A DNA stretch of 64,000 bases from JAHBXL01 sp964409775 (GTDB lineage: Bacteria; Planctomycetota; Phycisphaerae; Phycisphaerales; UBA1924), in contig CAYPEI010000002.1 of NCBI GenBank assembly GCA_964409775.1, positions 62,001-126,000 on the forward strand. Direction: 5' to 3'. Every line of letters starts with the position of its first letter. The first letter of the stretch is position 1. This document shows positions 43,682 to 53,136 of the stretch, piece after piece. The notes under the pieces were generated by a model. It had not been told where the DNA came from. It worked only from the letters and a program-made list of their open reading frames with translations, and did no database searches. Position numbers and translations under genes: made by a program.

Positions 43682-46600
43682 CAGATCAGCCCCGCCGCGA
43701 CCCGCGCAGCCCACAGCGCCCGCCACACATCCGCCAGCGGCTCTCGCGAGACATCGCCCACCGCGCCGCCATCGGGCGCCAAGACTGCGCCCGACGCCTG
43801 CACCACCATGGTCGACCGTGCGTCACGCTCGGCCTTGCTCCGCGGCGTCTTCAGCGGCGCGATGCGCTGGCCCGCCGCGGGTGTGAGCAGCGGATCGATC
43901 ACCGCCCAGCCGCAGAGCATGATCCAGCGGTCATAGAACCGCTCCATCTCCGGGTACGACGCATCGCACTTGGTCATCCGCGGCACGATCCACCCGCGCC
44001 ACGCGCCGGAGGGGGCATCGCCCATCGGCCACTGCCCGCGCCGACGCAGCAGGTGCTCCATGCCCGACCACGCCAGGGCCATCGCATCCTCTCCCGCCAC
44101 TGCGCCGTACACGCCGGGTGATTCCGCCAGCAGGTCGACGCTGATGATGTCCGGGCCTGCGGCGAGCAGCGCATCGATCGCCTCCGGCCCGGCGCGCAGG
44201 CCCGTTCGCACGTGCACGACGCGCACGCCCGCATCGCGGGCAGCGCGCGCCAGTCCCGGCAGCGCGCCATCGAGCAGCACTTCCTCGCGTGGCACGCCCG
44301 AAGCACGCCGCGGCTCGCCCGAAAGGGTCAGCGACGCATCGTCGCGGAGCAAGCCGATCTGCCGGATCAGATCCGCACGCCAGGAGCCCGTTCCCGCCGC
44401 GCCCAGACGCAGTTCGATCTCTCCAGGGCCGGCAGGGGGATCCGCGCGAAGCGATGCGCGGAGCGCACCTGCGACCGTCGCGGCATTCGCGGTTGCAAAC
44501 TCCGCACCCAGCGACCGGGCGACCCGGCCCAGTCGATCGCACCTCGATGCCGAATCCGCCACGAACCGGAAGCCCGCATCGCGGACTGCCGGCGCTGCCC
44601 CCACGCACGCACGCGAGCCCAGCGGGTCGGCCATCGGCGCCGGAGGCAGATACCCCAGCACCGCGCCCATTGTGCCCAGCACTCCCGCCTGCGCACGCAG
44701 CCTCGCCAACTCGCCCATCATTCTTCGTGAGATGACGCACGCGCCCAGCCCGGGCGCCGCGGTCGAGAAGACGTACCGGTACTGATCCGGGTTCTGCGAG
44801 TGTCTGCGAATGACCTCGTCGCAGATCGCCGGATCAACGAAGCACCATGCCGGCCCGACAAGCAGCGCCGCGTCGACCCCGAGCCGCTCCATCACGGGCG
44901 CCGTCTGCGCCGGGTCGAGAACCTCGTCGAAGATCGTCGCCCCACCCAGCCCCCCGCGCCAGCATGCGCCCGCAGACAGCCGTGCAGCGCGGACAAAGTC
45001 CGGCGCGCCGAGCGGGCCCGTCGCGGGAACGACCTCGATCGACTTCCCGCCCGGCCCGTCGCCGATCGCCGCGCGCACCGCGGCGGCATCGTCGGTCAGC
45101 AGGATGATGCGCTCGATCTGCGTGCAGCGGGCAAGCCGGCTCAGCGTGGCGTGCAGCGCCGTCACTCCGGGCACCAGTTCGCGGGTCGCGGCCGACAGGT
45201 CCCGGCGCGGGATCGGAACAACCGCCGCGGTCTTCAGCCGCGCATCCGACTCGATCCAACTCATCCCGACGACATCGCCTTCCCGCATGACCATGTCGGC
45301 GTCGCGGGTGTTGCGCGGTGCGCCGTCGAGGGCGCGCAGTTCATCGTCGAGGATCCGGCCCAGTTCATCCGCCGCGGTCGCGAGCGACCGCACGTTGTCG
45401 GCATCTCGATCGATCTGCCGGCGCTGCCGCTCCATGGGCGGGAGCGAGGCGTCGAGGTTGATGGACCTGTCCGCGCGGATGCGGCTCAGGCCGCCCTTCT
45501 GATCGAGCAGCTGCACGAGGGTGAAGGCCGGCTCGAGTGCGAGCACCTCGTCCCGCATTGCATAGACCTGCCTGATCAGCCGGTTCACGCGCTCCTGGTC
45601 TGCGTGGTGCTCGGCCATCTCGCTCAGCAGCACGGCGGTCTTCCGGCTCGCCTCTCCGATCCGCCAGACATCCTTGCGGACCGCGCGGAGACGATCTTTC
45701 AGTTTCGTCCTTGTCGGTCGCGCTGCCTGCGCCGGTGCGGCCGCGCCGAGCTGGTGCACCGACCCGCCTTGTGCGGGTTGCGCAAAGTTGTCGAGGAACT
45801 CCTGCAGCGAGCAGGGGCGGGCGTGCCCCTTGGCGACTCCGCCCTCGGTGCAGTCGAATGTCCGCAGGCCGCGCTCCGCATCGGCCTTGAAATCGCGCTC
45901 GAACTGCACGCGGTAGTTGTTCATCTGTCGGTCGGTGTAGAGCGGGCGGCCCATCGCATCCGCCGCGGGCATGAGTTGCCCGCCCATCCGCTTGATGCGC
46001 TGCCACTCCAGCATCTCGAGCGTGTTGAAGCCGTTGAGTTCGCACGCCCACGTGTCGTGGATCGCTGCGCCCGATGCGTAGTACAGGCCGTCGGTGAAGC
46101 CCAGGTCCTGCCCGATCACCGCGACCGGGTCGCAGCCGAGGAACCGCGTCCAGTGATACGCCAGGTGCGCGACGGTCGCGCACGGCACGATGCCGCCACC
46201 CTCGCCGCGATGCGAGACCAGCTCGCCGCCCAGCAGCGTGTTCAGGTGCGTGTCGTCGACGCACACGATCTCGCCCGGGAAGGCGTCGGTGACGGCCCGG
46301 TTCACCTTCGGCTCGACGACCAGCGTCACCCCCTCGACCGCGTCCCTGGTCAGCCCCTCGTAGAACCGCAGGCTGAGTTCGCTGTAGTCCAGCGCCGTGA
46401 CGAAGTGCGGCTTGATCCCCCGCGCCAGCATCGCTTTGAGCACCGTCTGCACCGCCACGATCACCACGCGGTCGCGCACGCCCGGCCCGGCGAGGAGCGA
46501 CAGGTTGCGCTCCAGGCTGGGCCCCGCGGCGACGAACACGGCCGGCCTTCCCTTGAACGCGCTGCGCAGCCGCCCGGCTCCCTCGCGCAGCGCGTAGTGC

Positions 46601-47268
46601 TCGGAGTTCTGAACGATGTTCCGCAGCGTCACCTTGCTCTGGAACAGCGATGTCCGCGCCGTGAGCGTGAGCGCCTCCACCACCCGGTTGAACGTCTCGT
46701 CGAATCGCTTCTTCACCGCCGCGAGCCGAGCCTCGCTCGCCGGGTGCGGCGCCACCGTCACGCCCAGCGCGACCAGCCCCTCCAGCCCCTGCACCGCCGC
46801 CGCCATCGCGCCCGCGTCATCGGGATCGGTCAGGATCGCCACGTTGGATTCGCCCAGCCACGACGAGTGCTCGATGTTCTCGAGCGCCGTCCGCAGCAGC
46901 GCGACGTCGGGCTCGAACACGACGATCAGCCCCGCGCGGCCGACGCGCCGCGCCAGTTCGGCGACGTGGTACCCCGCGCCGAACCCCGCGACCACGAAGA
47001 TCGCCGCCGCCGCGATGTCCACGGGTTCCATCAGCTGGCGTGCTTCCTCAAGCGGCCTTCGACGGCTGCACAGGGCGATGGTCCCGCCGGCGCTCGCGAT
47101 CTCGATCGCCGCGACGCCGTCGTCGGTGGAGATTACCCGTGCATCCGGTCGCGGCGATGCCAGACGCACGCGCGCGCACGCATCCGGGCTCCCTCGCATC
47201 AGGACGCCAAGGTTCCGCTCCAGCGTCGACGCACCGGTCGTGATCGTCATCGCCTCGGCGCTGGGCAT
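43681..47268 (-). CDS. Giant MptE/Maf-like glycosylation protein fused to cytidylyltransferase-like and degenerate radical SAM/SPASM domains
   Basis: A 1195-residue protein first in a four-gene operon. Residues about 205-450 are DUF115/MptE-like, as in flagellin-modifying Maf proteins: AVFVAAGPSLERNLSLLA (near 243-260), VTALDYSELSLRFY and VAVIGQDLGFTDGLYYASG (near 382-400). About 450-650 is helical. Residues about 680-850 look like a nucleotidyltransferase (VVPIPRRDLSAATRELVPGV, IILLTDDAAAVRA). The last 240 residues follow the radical SAM/SPASM layout: ASLTLSGEPRR, VRVVHVRTGLRAG, GPDIISVDLLAESPGVY, GWIVPRMTKCDASYPEMERF and MVVQASGAVLAPDGG. The CxxxCxxC and SPASM cysteines are absent. AGGAG lies 8 nt before ATG 47268. 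The layout resembles 'spiro-SPASM' proteins plus an MptE domain. A nonulosonate transferase role is inferred from context. Confidence 0.82.
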   Translation of the reverse strand: MPSAEAMTITTGASTLERNLGVLMRGSPDACARVRLASPRPDARVISTDDGVAAIEIASAGGTIALCSRRRPLEEARQLMEPVDIAAAAIFVVAGFGAGYHVAELARRVGRAGLIVVFEPDVALLRTALENIEHSSWLGESNVAILTDPDDAGAMAAAVQGLEGLVALGVTVAPHPASEARLAAVKKRFDETFNRVVEALTLTARTSLFQSKVTLRNIVQNSEHYALREGAGRLRSAFKGRPAVFVAAGPSLERNLSLLAGPGVRDRVVIVAVQTVLKAMLARGIKPHFVTALDYSELSLRFYEGLTRDAVEGVTLVVEPKVNRAVTDAFPGEIVCVDDTHLNTLLGGELVSHRGEGGGIVPCATVAHLAYHWTRFLGCDPVAVIGQDLGFTDGLYYASGAAIHDTWACELNGFNTLEMLEWQRIKRMGGQLMPAADAMGRPLYTDRQMNNYRVQFERDFKADAERGLRTFDCTEGGVAKGHARPCSLQEFLDNFAQPAQGGSVHQLGAAAPAQAARPTRTKLKDRLRAVRKDVWRIGEASRKTAVLLSEMAEHHADQERVNRLIRQVYAMRDEVLALEPAFTLVQLLDQKGGLSRIRADRSINLDASLPPMERQRRQIDRDADNVRSLATAADELGRILDDELRALDGAPRNTRDADMVMREGDVVGMSWIESDARLKTAAVVPIPRRDLSAATRELVPGVTALHATLSRLARCTQIERIILLTDDAAAVRAAIGDGPGGKSIEVVPATGPLGAPDFVRAARLSAGACWRGGLGGATIFDEVLDPAQTAPVMERLGVDAALLVGPAWCFVDPAICDEVIRRHSQNPDQYRYVFSTAAPGLGACVISRRMMGELARLRAQAGVLGTMGAVLGYLPPAPMADPLGSRACVGAAPAVRDAGFRFVADSASRCDRLGRVARSLGAEFATANAATVAGALRASLRADPPAGPGEIELRLGAAGTGSWRADLIRQIGLLRDDASLTLSGEPRRASGVPREEVLLDGALPGLARAARDAGVRVVHVRTGLRAGPEAIDALLAAGPDIISVDLLAESPGVYGAVAGEDAMALAWSGMEHLLRRRGQWPMGDAPSGAWRGWIVPRMTKCDASYPEMERFYDRWIMLCGWAVIDPLLTPAAGQRIAPLKTPRSKAERDARSTMVVQASGAVLAPDGGAVGDVSREPLADVWRALWAARVAAGLI

Positions 47269-47429
47269 CTCCTCCGCTCCTCGCCGCCTCCGCGGCACTC
47301 CTCCCGACAAGTTCCGCGGAACACCTCGCCGCGGGCTTGCGCATGGCACAGCAGCGGGCACTCCGCCCGCAACCGGTGTGCATCGGTCAGGTGTGCTTGG
47401 TCCCTTCCCTTTTCAGGTACAACTCCAGC

Positions 47430-48110
47430 ATGAACGCCCCCGCCGCCCTCCTCGGCCCGTTGTCCCTCGCCCAGACCGCCGAGGGCCCGTACTTCCCGCC
47501 GCCGCTCCCATCGCCCCCTCGCCTGGCGCACTGGCTGTTTGAGAACCCCTGGCCGCCCGCGATCGCACTCGCCGCATTCGCGGTGCTGGTCTTCTTCATC
47601 CTCAACTCGCGCGCCCAGTCGCGCCGGGGCGCCATCATCGCCGGCTGTCTCCTTGCCGTTGCCGCCGTGTGCGTTGTGACCGCATTCCTCGTCACCACCG
47701 ATCGCGAGCGTCTCGCCGTGCGAACGCGGGAACTCATCGCCGCCACCGCCGCGGCGGATGTCGACAGCCTCGGGCCCATGCTGGCCGGCGATGTCTCGCT
47801 CAATGTCCTCAGCGTGCCGTTCCGCGAGGAAAAGGCCGGAATCCTCGGCCTGGTGACCCGCTACATGGGCAACGAGGTCCGCGTCAGGCAGTGCACCGTC
47901 TCCGAGATCTCCGCGCACATCGACCGCCAGGGGACTGGGAAGACGCTCGCTCGCGTCCGCGTCAGCGTTGACGCCGCCGGGATGAACGACATGACCAACC
48001 GCTCGTGGTGGCGCATCACCTGGCGGCAGAACGATCGCGGCGAGTGGACCGCGATGTACATCGAGGGGCTGCAGATCGACTTCGTGAAGGCGGACATGCT
48101 GCCGCGATGA
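47430..48110 (+). CDS. Two-helix membrane protein with NTF2-like domain
   Basis: A 226-residue membrane protein. After a short Pro-rich start come two transmembrane helices, about 42-60 (PAIALAAFAVLVFFILN) and about 68-92 (GAIIAGCLLAVAAVCVVTAFL). The soluble C-terminal part (about 95-226) is an alpha/beta domain ending in a beta-sheet with alternating hydrophobic strands (ARVRVSVDAAGMNDMTN, WWRITWRQNDRGEWTAMYIE), typical of NTF2-like or SnoaL-type folds. No catalytic residues recognised. It is divergent from the nonulosonate operon (161 nt apart) and ends in front of a bidirectional terminator. Confidence 0.65.
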   Translation: MNAPAALLGPLSLAQTAEGPYFPPPLPSPPRLAHWLFENPWPPAIALAAFAVLVFFILNSRAQSRRGAIIAGCLLAVAAVCVVTAFLVTTDRERLAVRTRELIAATAAADVDSLGPMLAGDVSLNVLSVPFREEKAGILGLVTRYMGNEVRVRQCTVSEISAHIDRQGTGKTLARVRVSVDAAGMNDMTNRSWWRITWRQNDRGEWTAMYIEGLQIDFVKADMLPR

Positions 48111-48139
48111 CGGCACGATGGTCTGCTCGGCGCAGAAAA

Positions 48140-48171
48140 AGACCCCCGGGAACGTGGCAACCCGGGGGTCT
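48140..48171. terminator. Bidirectional intrinsic terminator
   Basis: Perfect 11-bp stem AGACCCCCGGG / CCCGGGGGTCT with a 10-nt loop. The minus-strand side runs into TTTTTC, a good T-run for the dockerin gene ending at 48212. The plus-strand side has only a short T-poor tail. Confidence 0.7.
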
Positions 48172-48211
48172 GAAGGTTCTCAGGATGGCCGGATCCGGCT
48201 GCTGGTTTGGG

Positions 48212-50194
48212 TCATGGGCAGCCGGAGAACCACTCTGAGAGGAAACTGAATATATCCGCCACGGTGATCGCGCCGGAGCGATCGAAATCGGCGCGACAGT
48301 TTTGTGTCGAAGTTCCCATCAGCGACTGCGGGGCATTGCGGACCGCGACACGCATCGCGAAGTCGTTGGCCATGAGCAACCCCGGAACAAGGGAGGTCGG
48401 AGTCCAGTTCGGATACCCCGAGTTCAGGTACGCGCTCTTCGCGTACCCCTCGTTCCCGAGGCGGTAGCACGCATCCTCGGGGCACTTGGGAGCCTTGAAG
48501 GCAAAGTACGCGTCATTGGTCGTGTTGTTCCCGCCCGTGCCCACGGCCGACAGCCAGTACGTCTTCCCCTTCTGGAACACGAAGCCGCCGAAGTTCTTGA
48601 ACTTGAAGCAGTAGAGGCGGAACGGAGGACCGCTGGGCGCCGGGATGGTGTACCCCTGATCGACCGCGTCGGCCTGAGTGGCGACGATGGAGAACGAGAG
48701 CGGGGGATCAACCGGTTCGACCGATTCATCCGCGCACCGCGTCTCGTAGATTTCCAGTTTCGCCGACGGCGGCGTGCAGGTCGTCCAGATGTACGCCTCG
48801 ACGACGCATGGATACAGGTCGGTCTCGCAGGGGCTGATCGTCACGTCGTCGGCCGCGCGTGCCTGGCGGGTCGTCACGCCGGAGATGTCCACCGACCGCG
48901 CGCCGTACTGCGCGATGACCTGTCCGGCAGGCTGCGGCGGCGCTTTGTAGGAGCCCGCGTCGTACACGATCTTGCACCGCTCGCCCCGGATGCAGAAGTT
49001 CAGGTCCGTGCAACCAAGGCAGTTCCGGTCGTTGGACGCACAGTCGATGCGCTGCCATGCCCCGTTGGGCTCGAGTTGGCGGTGCGGCAGCGAGCCCTTG
49101 ACGTGCAGCGGCGGGGCGTACGGCGGCGACATGCTCGGCGAGCCGGTCGTGCCCCAGTACCACAGATCGGACCCGCCCTGTGTGCCGACCCCGTTCATGA
49201 TGAACGACGCCCAGTACGGCTTGCCGCCGGACATGCACAGGCCCGGAGTCGGCGCGATGACCCGGTACGCGTTCGCAACGCCCAGGTCGGTCTGCCTTTC
49301 TCCCAGGAAGCCATCGCGGGGCAGGAAGATGTCGTGCGTGCTCAGCAGATCGCCCGGCTTGCCGTTGCAGTCGCTGCGAATCTCCAGGCGGCCCAGCGGG
49401 GCGTCGAAGTTGTACGCCGCGGCGGGGAACTGCGTCAGGAACACAGCCTCCATGTACTCGATCATGTGGACGTAGTTCGGTTCGAGATAGAAGTCGTCCG
49501 CCATGACGTGATACACCGGCGGCTGTCGGTTCAGCGCGATCTGCGAGAGCGCGCCGTCGCGGTTGTCAAACGCGCCGTTGTCCCAGATGCAGCACTGGTT
49601 CGCGTTGTCGAGGTCATACAGAACCGTGACGGTGCCCTGCGTCCAAACACCATCCCGCACAGGGTTCAGGCTGTCGTCCACCGCCTCGAAGAACTCGACT
49701 TTCAGGCGGCCGTTGGGCACGCTGATCCAGTTGGCCTGGCCGACGTCCACGTTCGGCGAACTGATCGGTCCCGGGTTCGACTGCGAGGGAACGATGTTGG
49801 CGACAATCGCGGCGTTGGACGAGTTGAAGAACCGGAACCCCATGTTCGGGTTCGGCGGGCTGTTGAAGTACTGGTAGACCGCGTTGTACGAATAGCCGTG
49901 AATCCGCGCGCCCGGCGGGAACAGCACCTCCACCACCGTGTTGGACGGGCTCGCCGGCGGGAGTTGCCCCATCGTGGTGTTGCTGTCGATCAAACTCACG
50001 TCGATCGCGCGCTCGAAGATCGCCGCGCGCGTCCCCGGGCCACCGCCGACACGGTCCTGCAGGATCGGGGCATCGGGGTGAACGTGGAGCACCGCCGGCG
50101 GCAAGCCGTCGGGTGGCTTTGGCGCCGACGCGTGCAGCGACGGCGCGGCAACACACGAAGCAGCAAGGACAGTCGCAAACAGTTTCGCGGACAT
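48212..50194 (-). CDS. Exported GC-type dockerin-anchored protein
   Basis: A 660-residue secreted protein. A signal peptide (KLFATVLAASCVAAPSLHA) is followed by several beta-rich domains containing many paired cysteines. A repeated module begins with C-C-I-W-D-N-G-A-F-D (near 215) and contains DDFYL; its second half has W-Y-W-G-T-T-G. The C-terminal 25 residues, RADFDRSGAITVADIFSFL then a Trp-Phe-S-G-C-P end, are a single dockerin-like calcium repeat of the GC type common in Phycisphaerales, probably a surface-anchoring or processing signal. The paralogue at 50611 shares the module. The ATG at 50194 follows GGGAGG about 10 nt upstream. The start leaves a 416-nt upstream region with dyad symmetry. 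Confidence 0.88.
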   Translation of the reverse strand: MSAKLFATVLAASCVAAPSLHASAPKPPDGLPPAVLHVHPDAPILQDRVGGGPGTRAAIFERAIDVSLIDSNTTMGQLPPASPSNTVVEVLFPPGARIHGYSYNAVYQYFNSPPNPNMGFRFFNSSNAAIVANIVPSQSNPGPISSPNVDVGQANWISVPNGRLKVEFFEAVDDSLNPVRDGVWTQGTVTVLYDLDNANQCCIWDNGAFDNRDGALSQIALNRQPPVYHVMADDFYLEPNYVHMIEYMEAVFLTQFPAAAYNFDAPLGRLEIRSDCNGKPGDLLSTHDIFLPRDGFLGERQTDLGVANAYRVIAPTPGLCMSGGKPYWASFIMNGVGTQGGSDLWYWGTTGSPSMSPPYAPPLHVKGSLPHRQLEPNGAWQRIDCASNDRNCLGCTDLNFCIRGERCKIVYDAGSYKAPPQPAGQVIAQYGARSVDISGVTTRQARAADDVTISPCETDLYPCVVEAYIWTTCTPPSAKLEIYETRCADESVEPVDPPLSFSIVATQADAVDQGYTIPAPSGPPFRLYCFKFKNFGGFVFQKGKTYWLSAVGTGGNNTTNDAYFAFKAPKCPEDACYRLGNEGYAKSAYLNSGYPNWTPTSLVPGLLMANDFAMRVAVRNAPQSLMGTSTQNCRADFDRSGAITVADIFSFLSEWFSGCP

Positions 50195-50610
50195 GATGCG
50201 TATTCCTCCCGTCGAGGGCCACGTTCCAGGAGAGGTTGCCCGCTCACACCATGGCAGCGGAACGGCACTCCCATCCATTGGGGAGATCGTCACCGTAGCA
50301 GAAATAGGGGATGCGACACCATTCCCCGAATCGGGGATTTTGTCGAGAATCTCTGTGTGCACTTTGAATCGACTCGGCGCATCCGCAGTCGCGTGAGCGA
50401 TCGCAGTCACACCTGATGCGGCGGAGTCATCACCACCAAATCAGGTTATTCATGCGATCAAATCGAGCACCGAGATACACCTGAACTGGCGTATCGAGCA
50501 TGATAGATTACCCCATATCGTGGGATTCATGCGAACCGTGTCGCGGTCTGTCGAAGTCCCACCCACCCGCACCGACTCTGACGATCCGTGCGCGTCGTTG
50601 AAGACTCGCC
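50195..50610. other. Intergenic region with two dyad elements
   Basis: Contains two similar inverted repeats: ATTCCCCGA..TCGGGGATT at 50321-50339 and ATTACCCC..GTGGGATT at 50507-50527. Both read ATT-CCCC...GGGG/GGG-ATT, and they are about 186 nt apart. The region upstream of 50194 has lower GC than the genes. No gene or RNA was recognised. Confidence 0.5.
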
Positions 50611-52893
50611 TCACGGGCATCCCTGAAACCAGCGGCTCAAAAACGCGAAGATGTCCGCCACGTCGACATCCCCATCGCCATCTGAGTCCGCGAGGCACGA
50701 AGTCCCCGACTGCGGCCCATCGCCCGAGTGCGGAGGCTCCGCGGGTCCGGCGACGGCGATCGCGAACGACAGGTCGCGCGGTGCTTGAAGCACGTTTTCG
50801 ATCGGTGTCCAGTTCGTCGACGATGCGCCGGGTCCGCGTGCTGCGCACTGGCTGATCTGCAGCGTGCACGACGGCGACTCGCACGACGCCGCGTTCGCGG
50901 CGAAGTACGCCCGCTGGTTGAAGCCGCCGCTGCCCTGCACCGCGAACGACAGCCAATAGGTTGCTCCGTCGGGCAGGAACCACCCGGGATCGTGCACCTG
51001 CACGGTGTAGGCCCGCAGAAGGATCCCGCCCAGCGTCACGTTGTACCCGCGATCAATGACCTTTGAGAACTGCCCGGAATAGACGGCCGCGCCGAACGGC
51101 AGCGTGCAGTCATTGACGAAAACCTCCACCGCGCCCCGCACCGGCGAGCAGTTGGTGTAGATCGTGGCCTCGATGAAGCACACCCGCTCGCCCCCGCCCT
51201 CTGCGCACGGAGGAACGCGGAAGTTGTCCGCCGCACGCGAATCCGTGTTGGTCGTGGAGATGATCGACGGCGCGCCGACGATGCCCGCATCGCCCGCCGG
51301 CTGCGGCGGCCCATTGTCGTGCAGCACCTTGCAAGACTCGCCCAGCACCGAGAACGCGAAGTCGGTGCAGCCGCACCCTGCCTGGTCCGAGGCCGTCCAG
51401 TCCACAACGCCGAGCGCCGGGGCACGGAACATCGCCGGTCGGCCGCGGATCGTGTTGCGCGTCCCCGGCGGCGCGTTCGCGGGCGGCGCGCCGGTGGTGC
51501 CCCAGTACCAGTTGTCCGAGCCGTCGAGGCTGCCGATCCCCACCAGGCTCACCCAGTACGCCCGGCCTCCCCGCAGCCACAGGCCCGGCGTGGGCGCGGT
51601 CACGCTCAGCACCCGCAGATTCTGAAACGTTGTTCCCGTGTCCGTCACCGTCGCCGCGAAACTCTCCATGAGTGTTCCGGGCGCGCCGTTGCAATCCGAG
51701 TACACCTCCACCAGCGCGGTCAGGAACAAGGAGTCGGAGAACATCCTGCCGGAGATCGAGTCGATCCGGTGCATGCCTGGGCAGAGGTAGAAGTCATCAG
51801 CCGTTCGTGTGTCGCCCGCCATCCACGAGTTGTGCGACGGCAGTCCGTCACGCTGGTCGAACGCCCCGTTGTCCCACAGGCAGCCGCCGTCGCGCAGCGC
51901 TCCCGCGCCCGCCAGGGGCACGATCGATCCCAGAACGCCCGGCTGCTCCAGTCCGGCGACCAGCCGCGGGTTCGCGGCGTGCCCGACCGTGCGTGTCGCA
52001 CGGTAATCGACCAGCACCAGGTGCCCCGTCGTGCTCAGGGCCAGCGCATGCCCGAGCCCGTCCACCGTCCCCGATCGCACATTGACCGACGGAAGCACCG
52101 CGGCGAGCCCGGCGCTCGACACGATCGCCGGTGTGATGCCCGGGCGGACATCAATCTGCGCAATCGATGTCGGCCCGAACACCAGCAGGTGCCCGGTGAA
52201 CGGGTCGAAGGCGATGCTCGCCGGCCGATCGAGACCGCCGATCAGCCGCGTGGTCACAAACGTCGTCAGGTCGATCGTTCCCAGCCAGCCGGAGTTCGGA
52301 GCGGCGCCCGTCGAGATGTAATACGTCCGACCATGCGCAAAGCACAGATGCGAGATGGTTGTGTCCGTCCCGGTCACCGCCGAGGCGATGCCCTGCGCAA
52401 ACGGGCTCAGCGGCACTCGCGCGATCCGGCCCGCGCCGCCCACAGTGCATGCCGCCCACACCTTGTCGCCCGCTGGGTCAAGCGCGAGTTGCGTGGCAAT
52501 CGGCGTGCCCGCCCCCGGCGAGACCGTCTGCGTCGCGCCGCTCAGCCGGTTCACGCGATGCACGGCGTTGACCGCCGCGGTGCCGCCCGCCACGACGGCA
52601 TCGCCCCCCGGTGCGATGCACAGACCGTCCGCGCCCGCGGGCGAGGCAATCGTGACCGGCGTTCCGAGGGTGAGCGCGGGACTGGGGGACGCGACGTACC
52701 GGACGCTCACTTTCCGCAGCGTCCCGGTCGCCGCGGCCCGGGTGTAGATCACTTCGCGCTCAAACCCCTCCTGGGCGTGCGCCGCCGAGAGCGGGAGCAG
52801 CAGCAGCACGAACATCGCCGCGAGCCACACCCGCACCGGGTGCGCTCCGGTGGTCCCGATACTCTGCGGTTTCCTGCACGTCTGAAGCATCAT
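50611..52893 (-). CDS. Exported GC-type dockerin-anchored protein with N-terminal propeller
   Basis: About 760 residues. A signal peptide (VWLAAMFVLLLLPLSAAHA) is followed by about 300 residues of NHL/YncE-like beta-propeller repeats (for example RYVASPSPALTLGTPVTIAS, LDPAGDKVWAACTVGGAGRI, IAFDPFTGHLLVFGPTS). The cysteine-rich module shared with the 48212 protein follows: GGCLWDNGAFDQRDG, RTADDFYLCPG, WYWGTTGAPP and SCKVLHDNGPPQPAG. The C-terminus is the calcium repeat DSDGDGDVDVADIFAFL ending W-F-Q-G-C-P. It is a paralogue in tandem with the preceding gene, 416 nt apart. The ATG at 52893 gives a normal signal peptide; codons further upstream are less convincing. Likely attached to the cell surface. 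Confidence 0.87.
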   Translation of the reverse strand: MMLQTCRKPQSIGTTGAHPVRVWLAAMFVLLLLPLSAAHAQEGFEREVIYTRAAATGTLRKVSVRYVASPSPALTLGTPVTIASPAGADGLCIAPGGDAVVAGGTAAVNAVHRVNRLSGATQTVSPGAGTPIATQLALDPAGDKVWAACTVGGAGRIARVPLSPFAQGIASAVTGTDTTISHLCFAHGRTYYISTGAAPNSGWLGTIDLTTFVTTRLIGGLDRPASIAFDPFTGHLLVFGPTSIAQIDVRPGITPAIVSSAGLAAVLPSVNVRSGTVDGLGHALALSTTGHLVLVDYRATRTVGHAANPRLVAGLEQPGVLGSIVPLAGAGALRDGGCLWDNGAFDQRDGLPSHNSWMAGDTRTADDFYLCPGMHRIDSISGRMFSDSLFLTALVEVYSDCNGAPGTLMESFAATVTDTGTTFQNLRVLSVTAPTPGLWLRGGRAYWVSLVGIGSLDGSDNWYWGTTGAPPANAPPGTRNTIRGRPAMFRAPALGVVDWTASDQAGCGCTDFAFSVLGESCKVLHDNGPPQPAGDAGIVGAPSIISTTNTDSRAADNFRVPPCAEGGGERVCFIEATIYTNCSPVRGAVEVFVNDCTLPFGAAVYSGQFSKVIDRGYNVTLGGILLRAYTVQVHDPGWFLPDGATYWLSFAVQGSGGFNQRAYFAANAASCESPSCTLQISQCAARGPGASSTNWTPIENVLQAPRDLSFAIAVAGPAEPPHSGDGPQSGTSCLADSDGDGDVDVADIFAFLSRWFQGCP

Positions 52894-53136
52894 CAACGCG
52901 GCGGGGTTCTCGGACGTCGGCCCGAGCGCTGCCCGCGCGCCGGGTCCAAAGACATTGCCACGCCATAAGGAGGCCACACCCGCGGGGCCGTGCCGCCCCG
53001 GGCCGCCGGGCGGCCTCGCCGTCGCGGCGCGTTTGCCCGCCGGGGCCGCAGAGGTTCACCAAAGTGATGCTCCGGCAGGACCGATTACATCCAGATCGGT
53101 TCGGAGTTCACGCCCCAGATGTACCCGGGAGAGGCC

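Noticed and set aside
44800..47433. 877-codon plus-strand open frame opposite the giant fusion gene
   Set aside because: The minus-strand protein has recognisable domains and operon overlap; this frame has none.
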